Origin: Microcoleus vaginatus WJT46-NPBG5
GTDB lineage: Bacteria > Cyanobacteriota > Cyanobacteriia > Cyanobacteriales > Oscillatoriaceae
Assembly (NCBI GenBank): GCA_019359355.1
Contig: JAHHHM010000025.1
Coordinates: 47,206 to 111,205 of the forward strand
Direction of reading: 5' to 3'
DNA length: 64,000 nt
Below the pieces are notes generated by a model. The model made no database searches. It saw nothing but the letters and a program-made list of their open reading frames with translations, and was not told where the DNA came from. Of the stretch, positions 56,202 to 64,000 are shown one piece after another. The first letter of the stretch is position 1, and each line of letters opens with the position of its first letter. The position numbers and the translations under genes are program-made.

Positions 56202-56750
56202 TTAGGAAGCCATCGCCGGCTCAGATGCTCTGGTTTGCTCAGAATTGTGCCCGTTGAGCTGTTCCCCACTCGCTTCTAGAGTCTTGGAAGAATCTGCTGA
56301 AGCGATGGTTGAACTGTCACCCAAGTTGATTCTGACTGCGCGGCGCTGCGCTTCTTCCACCTTCGGCAGCGTCAGCGTCAAGATGCCATTCTTAAACTCA
56401 GCTTGCACTCGCTCGTTGCGAACCTGAACCGGCAAAGGAATCACCCGTTGGAATTTACCATAGCGGAATTCCGAGCGGAAATATCCCTTCTCTTCAGCCT
56501 TGTTTTCATAGCGGTGTTCACCCGCCATTAAAACGGCATCCCGCGTCACTTGAACATCTAGATCCTTAGCTTCAAGGCCGGGAAGTTGCGCCCGCAAAAT
56601 CAGGTTTTCATCTGTATCTTGGAGTTCAACCAAAGGCATCCAAGTCATCTCAGACTCGCGCTTGCTTCCGGCTAGTTCATTAAACAGTTCGTCAAATTGA
56701 TGACGGAGTGTTTCTATTTCTCGGAAGGGTTGCCAACGTATTAGTGCCAT
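56202..56750 (-). CDS. hspA: Small heat shock protein (Hsp20/alpha-crystallin)
   Basis: A 182-residue chaperone that binds unfolded proteins and, in cyanobacteria, thylakoid membranes. The N-terminus MALIRWQPFREIETLRHQFD is the class A cyanobacterial HspA start. The alpha-crystallin domain (about 42-140) includes LRAQLPGLEAKDLDVQVTRD and the closing motif FKNGILTLTLPK. The C-terminal 40 residues after the IxI-like region form a hydrophilic tail, longer than in most HspA proteins of about 145 residues. The gene has its own strong terminator, and its leader contains overlapping inverted repeats around the ribosome-binding site. Confidence 0.95.
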   Translation of the reverse strand: MALIRWQPFREIETLRHQFDELFNELAGSKRESEMTWMPLVELQDTDENLILRAQLPGLEAKDLDVQVTRDAVLMAGEHRYENKAEEKGYFRSEFRYGKFQRVIPLPVQVRNERVQAEFKNGILTLTLPKVEEAQRRAVRINLGDSSTIASADSSKTLEASGEQLNGHNSEQTRASEPAMAS

Positions 56751-56830
56751 AGGTTAAATCACCTCGTGAAGAATCTACAGTTACTAAAGGTTGAAATGTT
56801 GGTGGTTCTCGGACAACTTCTAAGAAGTTC
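56751..56830 (-). promoter_or_regulatory. hsp20 leader with possible RNA thermometer
   Basis: In the transcript the ribosome-binding sequence GAGGUGA can pair in two mutually exclusive ways: UCAC-GAG-GUGA (56759-56769) or AGGU-GAUUUA-ACCU (56751-56764), directly before the AUG. A perfect 6-bp inverted repeat AACTTC-TAA-GAAGTT lies at 56815-56829. It is not a CIRCE element. Short leader hairpins controlling hsp17 translation by temperature are known from Synechocystis. Confidence 0.35.
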
Positions 56831-57175
56831 TACTGGTGTTAAGAAGCTGGTAGACCTAAGGTAAGAAAATCGTCTGTTTGCATGATTCGCTGCCAAGATA
56901 TTAAACGAGAGCAGCTTTAATTCACAAGACTGATTTACTTAACCTTTAATTTCATTGTGTTGTCTACTAACAATTATGTCATTACGGTAAACCCTACTTC
57001 CTTTGTAAAATTTTCCGCCCAAGATTGAAGCAGTTGATTTGATTGCTGAACTGATAGCGGGTGACATTGATCTGTCACCGGCAAAGGTTTGAATCTCCAC
57101 CTGGAGATAGAGTCTGCCTAAGAATTGATAAGTCTAAGCTAGGTGTATTCACTCAAATAATCAGAGGAAACTGTT

Positions 57176-57379
57176 ATGCCTAGTGGTCATGCCAGTCATA
57201 AAAGCACTTCAACAAAACCCAATACCAACACTGAGGGTTTAACGAATGCCGCTGCCGATCCCGCACAGGTTAGCGATGTTGCCGGTCTTGGTGATGACGA
57301 TTCTACAAGAACCGATGAAGCGCAAGAAAATGAAACTGCTACCCAACGTCCCGGCGAGAGCAACCAACAATCAACTTAA
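57176..57379 (+). CDS. Small hydrophilic, probably disordered protein
   Basis: A 67-residue protein rich in Thr, Asn, Asp, Glu and Ser, with no hydrophobic core (MPSGHASHKSTSTKPNTNTE, then an acidic DDDSTRTDEAQENE). AGAGGA at 57163-57168 gives a good ribosome-binding site seven bases before the ATG. It diverges from hsp20 across 425 bases. Composition suggests an intrinsically disordered, perhaps stress-related protein, but I recognise no family and infer no function. Confidence 0.6.
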   Translation: MPSGHASHKSTSTKPNTNTEGLTNAAADPAQVSDVAGLGDDDSTRTDEAQENETATQRPGESNQQST

Positions 57380-57578
57380 GCTTTAGTGGGTTAGGGGATC
57401 GTGCCGATCCTCGCGACCTCATTAAAATCAGTGGGATTGGCCCATCTCTTCCCCGGCCCTCAAATAGGAAGTGCCGCTCAATGTGATTTCCACAGGTATC
57501 TGCTTTTTAACCTCAAACGATAGCCGTCGCATCTATCTGAGGTTAGAAATTAATAGTGAAAAAATGCAGAGCTTGCTA

Positions 57579-57636
57579 TATAATAAAAGAACCTTGATTG
57601 ACGCCTCGGTGCCCAAGCTGGTTGTCGAGGTTTTTT
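57579..57636 (+). ncRNA. Candidate short small RNA (TATAAT plus terminator)
   Basis: A perfect -10 box TATAAT (57579-57584) is followed, about 20 bases later, by CCTCG (57604-57608) and CGAGG (57626-57630) and then TTTTTT (57631-57636). If transcription starts near 57591 it would make an RNA of about 45 bases. No clear -35 is present, and the hairpin could instead terminate the small-protein gene upstream. Confidence 0.25.
57604..57636 (+). terminator. Rho-independent terminator
   Basis: A stem of CCTCG/CGAGG (plus a wobble pair) is followed by six T residues. It is on the plus strand after the small hydrophilic protein gene. Confidence 0.55.
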
Positions 57637-57757
57637 ATTGCCGGCAGTTCGCAACCGGCTGAAACTCGATGGATGAAATTTGGAAGAATCTCCTCGGACA
57701 CTTCCAAAATAACCCGAAATGATGAATCCTCAAACAAATATCATTGCTCAGGGAGCG

Positions 57758-59008
57758 TTACTCAAGGGGAATCTCTATGATAAACTCTGCCCCCTGTCCG
57801 GGCGCACTCACACAACTCAGTTTTCCTCCATGTTTTTCCACCACAATTTGATAACTAATCGACAATCCCAAACCTGTACCACTGCCGACTGGTTTTGTGG
57901 TGAATAAGTAGTCAAACACGTGCTGTTGTACATCTTCAGGTATTCCTGGCCCATTGTCAGAAACCCGAATTACAACCCCCTTCTCATCTGCCGTTAACTC
58001 CGTGCGAATTTTAATGATATTAGAAACTTCCTTGATTTCATTAGATACTCCCTCTTCACTAAACTCATCAATGGCGTCAATTGCATTCGCAATGATATTC
58101 ATAAACACCTGATTAAGCTGTCCGGGGTAGCACATCACTAAGGGCAATGGCTTATATTCTTTAATCACCTCAATAGCAGGCCGGTTGATCTTCCCTTTAA
58201 GCCGGTACTTCAAAATCAGCAGGGTGCTATCAAGTCCATCATGGATATTGAAGGCTACCTTGGAAGACATATCGGAACGAGAAAACGTTCGCAGTGACGT
58301 ACTCAGCAAACAAATGCGATCCGTTCCCTCTCTCATGGATGAGATCAGTAAAGGCATATCATTGACCAAAGCATCCAGGCCAATATCCTGCATTTTCTTA
58401 GAAATTTCTGCCCCTGGATCTGGAAACTGTTCTTGATACAGATTTAAGAGATCAATTAAGTCTTGAAGATACTCCTCAGCGATCTCAATATTGCCGGTAA
58501 TATAGCCAACTGGGTTGTTAATTTCGTGCGCTACACCGGCAATGAGCTGGCCGAGTGCAGACATTTTTTCACTTTGGATGAGTTGAGTCTGAGCAGATAA
58601 CAGTTTTTGTTGGTTTTCTCTGATTTGCCGTACCTGATCTAAAGCTCTGTTCATTGTAATTTCTAAGTCTTGAAAATCGATTGGCTTGTTGAGAAAATCA
58701 AAAGCCCCCCGATTCATCGCCGTTCTAATATTTTTCATATCCCCATAGGCTGAAAGCACCACCGTTTTGAGGGTTGGATCTAAAGTATTAATTTTATCAA
58801 GCAATGTTAGACCGTCCATTACTGGCATATTGATATCGGTGACGACGAGATCAACAGGAGCTTCTGCTTTCAACTTTGCTAGCGCTTCTGCGCCATTAGA
58901 AGCAAAAATTAAATCCAGCATTTTTGCCCTAATTTCTTTTCTGAAATGTCGTTTAATTAGGGCTTCAAAAGGTAATTCATCATCTACAAATAAAATTTTG
59001 GGTGGCAT
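57758..59008 (-). CDS. Receiver-histidine kinase protein
   Basis: A 416-residue soluble protein with a reversed order: an N-terminal receiver (D9/D10, phosphoacceptor D58 in VVTDINMPVMDG, K108) followed by a coiled coil and a histidine kinase. The H-box is VAHEINNPVGY (H161), and the ATPase domain has the N-box FMNIIANAIDAI, DNGPGIP and GSGTGLGLS. The HEINNP form and the long insert between H-box and N-box (about 170-290) place it with the HisKA-type kinases of cyanobacterial multi-component chains. It lies 20 bases after the CHASE2 kinase gene, so the pair is likely cotranscribed. The CHASE2 kinase may phosphorylate this receiver (inference). Confidence 0.92.
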   Translation of the reverse strand: MPPKILFVDDELPFEALIKRHFRKEIRAKMLDLIFASNGAEALAKLKAEAPVDLVVTDINMPVMDGLTLLDKINTLDPTLKTVVLSAYGDMKNIRTAMNRGAFDFLNKPIDFQDLEITMNRALDQVRQIRENQQKLLSAQTQLIQSEKMSALGQLIAGVAHEINNPVGYITGNIEIAEEYLQDLIDLLNLYQEQFPDPGAEISKKMQDIGLDALVNDMPLLISSMREGTDRICLLSTSLRTFSRSDMSSKVAFNIHDGLDSTLLILKYRLKGKINRPAIEVIKEYKPLPLVMCYPGQLNQVFMNIIANAIDAIDEFSEEGVSNEIKEVSNIIKIRTELTADEKGVVIRVSDNGPGIPEDVQQHVFDYLFTTKPVGSGTGLGLSISYQIVVEKHGGKLSCVSAPGQGAEFIIEIPLE

Positions 59009-59028
59009 AGTTTACTCCCGTTTTATTC

Positions 59029-61140
59029 TCACCGAACAACTGTTTGGCTCTCAAGCGCGTTTCTTGGCAAGACTATGATAAATTCTGTATGCGAGTCTGG
59101 AACGCTTTCTACTTTTATTTCTCCTTGATGCTGGCCGGCAATAATTTCATGAGTGATAGACAAACCCAAACCTGTTCCCTCTCCAGGCGGTTTGGTTGTA
59201 AAAAATGGATTGAATATTTTATCTATAATATCTGGAGAAATGCCCTCACCGTTATCTCGTATGTAAATTTCCGCACGATTTTCCAAATTGATAGCTTGTA
59301 TTTCAATAATTGGAGTGAATTTATCTCCCAACATTTTTTTCTTCTGATTAACTGTATAACAGGCATTATTTATAATATTAACAAAAGCTTTGCTAATATC
59401 TTGGGGAACTATATAAAAGTTACCTAAAGGCTCATCATACTCAAGTTTCAAAATAATTTCAACAGTTTCTTTATTAGCACGGAAACTCTGATAAGCAAGT
59501 TGAACTGATTCGGCTAATAAGGAATTGAGTGCAGTCAGTTCCGGTTGGCCGGTTTCTTGCTGAGCGTGCATCATCATTCCCAAAAGAATACTTTCGATTC
59601 TTTTGCCTTGTTTTTCTATTTCAACCACGCTTTCTGTTAAATCAGTAAAAATTTCATTGATATATTCAACAGCCTCGGCTTCTAAGTTTTCTGTTTGATT
59701 TTCAATCTCTTCTTTAAGCTCTTGCGCCAAATCCACAGAAATGGTGGCAAAATTGGTAACAAAATTAAGAGGATTTCTAATTTCATGGGCAATTCCTGCT
59801 GTCAGAGAACCCAAAGAAGCCAGTTTTTCTTGAGCGATCATCTGTTTCTGTGCCGCTCTCAACTGTTGCAAAGTTCCATCAAGTTCTTCATTTTTAGTCT
59901 GTAATTCTTGAGTGCGCTGCTCCACTTTGACTTCAAGCGTGCGTGAATACTCCTCTATTTGCTTGTAAGAAAGTTTTAGATTTTCCCAAAGGGTGTAACC
60001 TGTTTTAACAATCGTAGCTCCGATCAAAGTCAGTAAGGCTGGAAATACAGGAACCCACAAGTTTTCGACAAAAGCGATGTAGCCAAAGCCGATGAGAATG
60101 CCACTGAATAGCACTATTCTACCGGCGGTTCCCAGAAATGAAATTCTAGCTACACCGTCGGTATATCTCCATTTACAGGTCAGTGTGGCACCAAGCGCAG
60201 ACCAACTCAAAAGCCATAGGCACTCTAGTGGTTCACTCAGCGTTTTTATGAGCGATCTTCCCTCTAAAGCGGCGCTAATAATTTGGCTGGTCATGTTAGC
60301 ATGAATTTCGACGCCGGCCATTGGCTGAGGAATAGACACTAAGTTGCTACTGTATGGAGTTAGCAAGTAATCTTTGACGCTTTTTGCTGTGGAACCGATC
60401 AGGACAATGCGATCATGCATCAAATTTGGCTTGATTTTGTTTTCCAATACATCATCTAGGGATACTGTTTCAAATGTCTGTTGCGGTCCCCGGTAGTTCA
60501 ACAAAATTTGATAGCCTTGAGCGGAAGCACCCACGTATCCACCATCATTTGTTTCAAAAGGCGTAAATATTGCTTTACCTAGCTGAATCTGAATTTCATT
60601 TTTCATCTTTGGTTGAATGCCTTCTTCTTCCAGATATAGCCAAGCTAGCTTAAATCCTAAACTATATACATTTTTGCCTTGTTTGCCTGTTAGATACAAA
60701 AAGCCACGACGGATCTTGCCATCCACATCCCAAGGAAAATCATTGGCACTGGTTTTACCCAACTTACTGAGCACCGGCGATGGAGCAACACTCTGATCGG
60801 GTCCCTGGCCAACGACTTTCTGGATACCGATCAAGTTTGGGGTAGACTCAAAAACCTTAACTAATTCTCCGTAACCAGGCTCCACCGGCAAATCTCGATA
60901 GATGTCCAGGCCGATCGCTCTCGGTTTCTGCTGTTGCACTTTCTTCAGCAATTGCGCCAGTACAGTATCCGGAATCGGCCATTTTCCGACTTTTTCCAAA
61001 TCGGACTCATTAATACCAACAATAACAATGCGTGAGTCTGGTTTTTCTAAGGGACGCAGGCGAAACAATTGATCTAAAGCGGATAATTCCAACAGCTGGA
61101 AGAAGCCGAGCATTCGCATAAAAATTACAAATGCTGCCAC
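59029..61140 (-). CDS. CHASE2-domain histidine kinase (N-terminus disrupted)
   Basis: The open frame (703 residues from a GTG at 61140) holds an extracytoplasmic CHASE2 domain (about 20-310: [51 protein letters not shown]). Membrane helices (about 308-375) follow, then a coiled coil and a kinase with H-box [10 protein letters not shown] (H452), DNGEGI and GTGLGLS. The frame continues upstream of the GTG without another start, encoding [14 protein letters not shown], the usual first membrane helix of CHASE2 proteins. A normal start MWTKAKKK lies at 61202, but a run of nine A residues puts it out of frame; ten would restore the full protein. The gene may therefore be mutated, misassembled or expressed by slippage. 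Confidence 0.9.
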   Translation of the reverse strand: MAAFVIFMRMLGFFQLLELSALDQLFRLRPLEKPDSRIVIVGINESDLEKVGKWPIPDTVLAQLLKKVQQQKPRAIGLDIYRDLPVEPGYGELVKVFESTPNLIGIQKVVGQGPDQSVAPSPVLSKLGKTSANDFPWDVDGKIRRGFLYLTGKQGKNVYSLGFKLAWLYLEEEGIQPKMKNEIQIQLGKAIFTPFETNDGGYVGASAQGYQILLNYRGPQQTFETVSLDDVLENKIKPNLMHDRIVLIGSTAKSVKDYLLTPYSSNLVSIPQPMAGVEIHANMTSQIISAALEGRSLIKTLSEPLECLWLLSWSALGATLTCKWRYTDGVARISFLGTAGRIVLFSGILIGFGYIAFVENLWVPVFPALLTLIGATIVKTGYTLWENLKLSYKQIEEYSRTLEVKVEQRTQELQTKNEELDGTLQQLRAAQKQMIAQEKLASLGSLTAGIAHEIRNPLNFVTNFATISVDLAQELKEEIENQTENLEAEAVEYINEIFTDLTESVVEIEKQGKRIESILLGMMMHAQQETGQPELTALNSLLAESVQLAYQSFRANKETVEIILKLEYDEPLGNFYIVPQDISKAFVNIINNACYTVNQKKKMLGDKFTPIIEIQAINLENRAEIYIRDNGEGISPDIIDKIFNPFFTTKPPGEGTGLGLSITHEIIAGQHQGEIKVESVPDSHTEFIIVLPRNALESQTVVR

Positions 61141-61178
61141 ACTAGGGGCGATAATTAATCCACCGCGCCACTCCCATG

Positions 61179-61187
61179 TTTTTTTTT
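61179..61187 (-). other. A9 run causing an apparent frameshift at the kinase N-terminus
   Basis: On the minus strand ATG (61200-61202) reads MWTKA and enters nine A residues. Past the run, that frame stops soon (MWTKAKKKHGSGAVD), while the main frame is open and encodes CHASE2-type sequence. One more A would join them. Confidence 0.7.
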
Positions 61188-61202
61188 AGCCTTGGTCCAC
61201 AT

Positions 61203-61535
61203 AAATATAATGTTGTTAGTTTATTAGCTAAGCGCAACTATAAAAAAGCTACGAGGGGATGAGCAGAGTCATCGGATTTTAGATTGTAGATGCTCAAATT
61301 AAAAAGCCTTGGGATAGCAGTGATGCAGTAGCAAGCTTTGTGGCCGGCTAAACCCAAAATGCTGTCAGAAGAAGATGCCTGAATTAAAGGACGAGTGGGT
61401 TTGCCGGCAGCCTCACAGTCTGGGCTTTCGCACTCCCCTGAGCGCCTATCCTAGGGTGATCGCTGATCGCATTAACCAACAAGATCATATATCAGTTATT
61501 ACCCTCTCGACAAATTTTAAAAATTATGCTGCTTA
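61203..61535. other. Intergenic region between the CHAT and CHASE2 genes
   Basis: About 330 bases that should hold the promoter of the CHASE2 kinase. A plus-strand open frame at 61375-61575 runs into the CHAT gene and has no recognisable product. No terminator is obvious after the CHAT gene. Confidence 0.4.
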
Positions 61536-64000
61536 CTACCAAGGACTGCCAATCATTGTAAAGCCGGCCCAATAATAAGGGTGTTTTAAGTTTCGATTCC
61601 CTAGGGCGGTCAGTTCCGGCGGCAATGACAGTTTCCCGAAGTTACCCATCATCTCACCGTTTTGCAAACGCACATCTCCCTGAAGCATTGCTATCTGCGC
61701 CCTTCTTAATGCCTCTGCCTTAATGGGGGCTGAGTGCAAAGACTTGTAAAACTCACTCATCAGCCCTAGAGTGCCGGCATCGTTAGCGTACCACATACTT
61801 GCTAGTGCCGAACTCGCGCCGGTTTGCACCGCTAACCCTGCAAAGCCGAGTTCGGCTTGTGAATCTCCAACCGCTGTGCGGCAGGCACTGAGCACCAACA
61901 AATTTACAGGTGGGTCATGCCATTTTAACTGCTCCATCTCATCGAGGCGTAGCTTTTCACCCCATAACTGGATGTAGGAGTTATTGACTTCACCTGGTTT
62001 AAACTCTCCGTGAGTGGCTATGTGAATAATGCCAAACGACTGCTTTCTGCGTTCTCGTTGCAAATTTTCTAGGGTAGAAGCTTGATTGAGAAAAGCTTGT
62101 CCTGACCAGAGATTTTCCGAGATAGAAGCGATTTCCACCGGCACTGCCGGCAAAGGAGGTTGGTCAGGAAACTGTGACATTCCCATTGCCAGGACAGAAG
62201 CGTTTCTCACATCTGCATAGCGGTCATCGGTCAAAACCAGGCTAGGAATCAAGCTCAAACTGTATTGTTCTACCAAAAACTGCTGACCGTTATGTAAAGC
62301 CGCGACCGGCAATGTCCGCAACCCTGTGTCCATACTAAACATCAGTGTATCGACATCTAGCTGTTGCAACTCACCCTCTAAAGGAGCAATGAGCCACTGA
62401 TAGAGTTGCTGAGATGATGCTAAATAGCTTGTGGTTCGGCGTTGAGTCGGATCGCCAATTTGTTGCTGAAGTTTTCTGACTTGTTCCATCAGCACTTTAG
62501 CATTGGCTGCCGGCACGCTTTTATAAATGGGTTTGCCTGCGGGTGGAACTAGCAGCAAATTTAATTGATCGGCTTCCACAAAAGTATAGATAACCACTGC
62601 TCTGGTTCCTGTAATGGCAGCCATCTCACTCAGTTTGCTTTGTATCCCTGTATAAGACAAATAAGATACTGGGAATTGCCGGCCTAAATACCCCTCAAAT
62701 TCTTCGCTATAAAAGCGATCAGTCATTGCTACGGCTTGAGCAAAGTTGCCTTTCTCAATCAGGTTTTGAATGTCAGTGCGGCTAGTCAAGCGCAGAACCG
62801 GCGCTTGCTCATTTGCTGGGTTAAAAGCGGAAAGGTGGTTGTCTGTTGAGATAGAAAAGGACTCAGCCTTGTTGACAAATGAATCGCTGTTGAGTGGGCC
62901 AGTAGAGCCGGCAACTGCAAACTTGGAAATGATAACGCTCGAAAAGTTGCTAACACTGCCTGTGAATTCAGGCACTTCTGCTGTGGGTACTCCTGTTGAT
63001 CTTGCTATTCGTGGCAGGGGTTTAGCAACTGTTGGTAAACCTGTTGAGCTGTCAGCAGAATCTCGGGTTTTTGGTGAGGATGAGTAACTGCTGGGTGACG
63101 GCGTTGGAGTGGGTGAAGGTGCCGGTGTTGCGGTTGAATCTACCTCCGTCGAAGAAGGTGCCGGTGTTGCGATTGAATCTACTGAAGCTGTCGGTGTTGG
63201 TGTTGAAATTGAATCTACTGTCGGTGCCGGTACCGGCGTTGAAATTGAATCTACTGTAGGTGCCGGTGTTGAAATTGAATCTACTGAAGCTGTGGGTGCC
63301 GGCGTTGCTATTGAATCTACTGTAGGTGCCGGTGCCGGCGTTGAAATTGAACCATTTGATGGAGACGGTGCCGGCGTTGCTATTGAATCTACTGTCGGTG
63401 TTGGTGTTGAAATTGAATCTACTGTAGGTGCCGGTGTTGGTGTTGAAATTGGGCCGTTTGACGGGGACGGCGTTGGTGTTGAAATTGGGCCGTTTGACGG
63501 GGACGGCGTTGGTGTTGAAATTGGGCCGTTTGACGGGGATGGCGTCAGAATGGGTGTTGGTGTCGGCAAGGGCGTTGGTAGAGAACCAGTGCCCGGTGTT
63601 GGTGCCGGAATGGGTGTGGGATTAGGTGCCGGGGTTGGTGCTGGGGCTGGTGTCGGTGCCGGCACTGGCGTTGATGCTGGGGCTGGTGTCGGTGCCGGCA
63701 CTGGCGTTGATGCTGGGGTTGGTGTCGGTGCCGGCACTGGTGTTGGTGTTGGAACTGAGCCGCTTGATGGGGATGGCGTCAGAATGGGTGACGGTGCCGG
63801 CAAGGGTGTTGGTAGAGAACCAGCGCCCGGTGTTGGTGCCGGAATGGGTGTGGGATTAGGTGCCGGGGTTGGTGCTGGGGGTTCTGAGGGGGTTGGTGCT
63901 GGAGGTTCTGAGGGGGTTGGTGCTGGAGGTTCTGAGGGGGTTGGTGCTGGAGGTTCTGAGGGGGTTGGTGCTGGAGGTTCTAAGGGGGTTGGTGCTGGAG
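61536..64000 (-). CDS. CHAT-domain (caspase-like) protein with proline-rich repeat region, 5' end outside window
   Basis: The frame is open to the window edge, so at least 821 residues are present and the true start lies beyond 64000. The N-terminal half is a proline/threonine/serine-rich low-complexity region built of units such as PTPSPSNGPIS, PTVDSISTP and PAPTPSEP. The C-terminal half is a CHAT peptidase domain with the dyad His in IIHIATHGEF (codon 62010-62012) and Cys in LLVLSACRTAVGD (codon 61881-61883), ending HPYYWAGFTMIGSPW. CHAT proteins are caspase/separase relatives activated by partner proteins or repeats. It is followed by the CHASE2 kinase and REC-kinase genes on the same strand. 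Confidence 0.9.
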   Translation of the reverse strand, partial: PAPTPLEPPAPTPSEPPAPTPSEPPAPTPSEPPAPTPSEPPAPTPAPNPTPIPAPTPGAGSLPTPLPAPSPILTPSPSSGSVPTPTPVPAPTPTPASTPVPAPTPAPASTPVPAPTPAPAPTPAPNPTPIPAPTPGTGSLPTPLPTPTPILTPSPSNGPISTPTPSPSNGPISTPTPSPSNGPISTPTPAPTVDSISTPTPTVDSIATPAPSPSNGSISTPAPAPTVDSIATPAPTASVDSISTPAPTVDSISTPVPAPTVDSISTPTPTASVDSIATPAPSSTEVDSTATPAPSPTPTPSPSSYSSSPKTRDSADSSTGLPTVAKPLPRIARSTGVPTAEVPEFTGSVSNFSSVIISKFAVAGSTGPLNSDSFVNKAESFSISTDNHLSAFNPANEQAPVLRLTSRTDIQNLIEKGNFAQAVAMTDRFYSEEFEGYLGRQFPVSYLSYTGIQSKLSEMAAITGTRAVVIYTFVEADQLNLLLVPPAGKPIYKSVPAANAKVLMEQVRKLQQQIGDPTQRRTTSYLASSQQLYQWLIAPLEGELQQLDVDTLMFSMDTGLRTLPVAALHNGQQFLVEQYSLSLIPSLVLTDDRYADVRNASVLAMGMSQFPDQPPLPAVPVEIASISENLWSGQAFLNQASTLENLQRERRKQSFGIIHIATHGEFKPGEVNNSYIQLWGEKLRLDEMEQLKWHDPPVNLLVLSACRTAVGDSQAELGFAGLAVQTGASSALASMWYANDAGTLGLMSEFYKSLHSAPIKAEALRRAQIAMLQGDVRLQNGEMMGNFGKLSLPPELTALGNRNLKHPYYWAGFTMIGSPW
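63867..64000 (-). repeat. 24-bp tandem repeat encoding PAPTPSEP
   Basis: Units of 24 bases start at 63867, 63891, 63915, 63939, 63963 and 63987 (the last cut by the window edge). Copies differ at one or two positions. They encode an octapeptide of the proline-rich region of the CHAT protein, and the array probably continues past 64000. Confidence 0.93.

Larger units (their letters stand above)
57380..57757. other. Intergenic region with a promoter-terminator unit
   Basis: 378 bases between the small protein and the convergent REC-kinase gene. It contains a TATAAT box and an intrinsic terminator (listed separately). The open frame at 57471-57662 has no recognisable product. Confidence 0.5.

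Noticed and set aside
61375..61575. Plus-strand 66-residue open frame
   Set aside because: It overlaps the CHAT stop region, has no ribosome-binding site and no recognisable product.
63867..64000. 24-bp repeats as a CRISPR or iteron array
   Set aside because: They are head-to-tail without spacers, in frame, and encode a proline-rich octapeptide within an open reading frame that continues into a CHAT domain.
1..64000. tRNA, rRNA, insertion sequences and prophage genes
   Set aside because: I looked for tRNA T-loop motifs, transposase-like products and phage structural proteins in the intergenic regions and among the genes and saw none; a covariance-model scan would be decisive for tRNAs.

Overview
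The window is cyanobacterial chromosome, most likely from a filamentous Oscillatoriales-type organism (inference). Support comes from families that are largely or typically cyanobacterial: DUF3386, DUF1802, CHASE2 and CHAT signalling proteins, an ethylene-receptor-like sensor kinase, a class III cyclase fused to a kinase, a cytochrome b6 paralog, and a luminal-type pentapeptide protein. GCCGGC-containing words are extremely frequent, HIP1 octamers (GCGATCGC) occur only occasionally, and dispersed palindromic repeats lie between genes. I found no transposase, CRISPR array, tRNA or rRNA.

Layout. 1-2046 (minus): the start of a GH57 glycoside hydrolase gene (its 3' end is outside the window), a NifU-like Fe-S scaffold protein and a DUF3386 protein. 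2713-10672 (plus): a 2135-residue hybrid kinase with an ethylene-binding-type membrane domain and 11 PAS domains, overlapping a REC-GAF-GGDEF diguanylate cyclase. 10947-17110: housekeeping genes (dnaG, YraN, queA, rpmF) with a pentapeptide protein and a small unknown. 17424-29187 (minus): patatin lipase, CHASE-kinase-REC-adenylate cyclase, Bax1-like nuclease (DUF790), MFS transporter, TPR protein and XPB-like helicase. The nuclease and helicase are known partners elsewhere. 29384-37287: a cytochrome b6 paralog with altered heme ligands, an osmoprotectant ABC operon flanked by two Uma2 proteins, a Rieske oxygenase, DUF1802 and an aldo/keto reductase. 37629-43071: a HEAT-repeat/STAND-type NTPase with a predicted exported sensor region, then a TPR protein. 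43267-51274: L,D-transpeptidase, a secreted Thr/Pro-rich protein, DUF1838, dienelactone hydrolase, a membrane protein, a sorbosone-dehydrogenase-like lipoprotein and FtsH. 52020-57379: GT4 glycosyltransferase, ABM monooxygenase-like protein, an SSS-like transporter, DinB, Hsp20 and a small hydrophilic protein. 57758-64000 (minus): a signalling cluster of REC-kinase, CHASE2-kinase and CHAT protease; the CHAT gene runs off the window.

Signal transduction dominates: five multidomain kinase or cyclase proteins carry predicted inputs for ethylene, bicarbonate or CHASE ligands, and CHASE2 ligands, with c-di-GMP and cAMP as outputs. The observations most worth checking are the membrane-spanning HEAT-STAND NTPase with near-identical repeats, the cytochrome b6 paralog lacking one heme ligand and the heme cn cysteine, the CHASE2 kinase whose N-terminus is broken at a nine-A run, and the CHAT/CHASE2/REC-kinase cluster. 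Everything here was read by eye; no database search was run.
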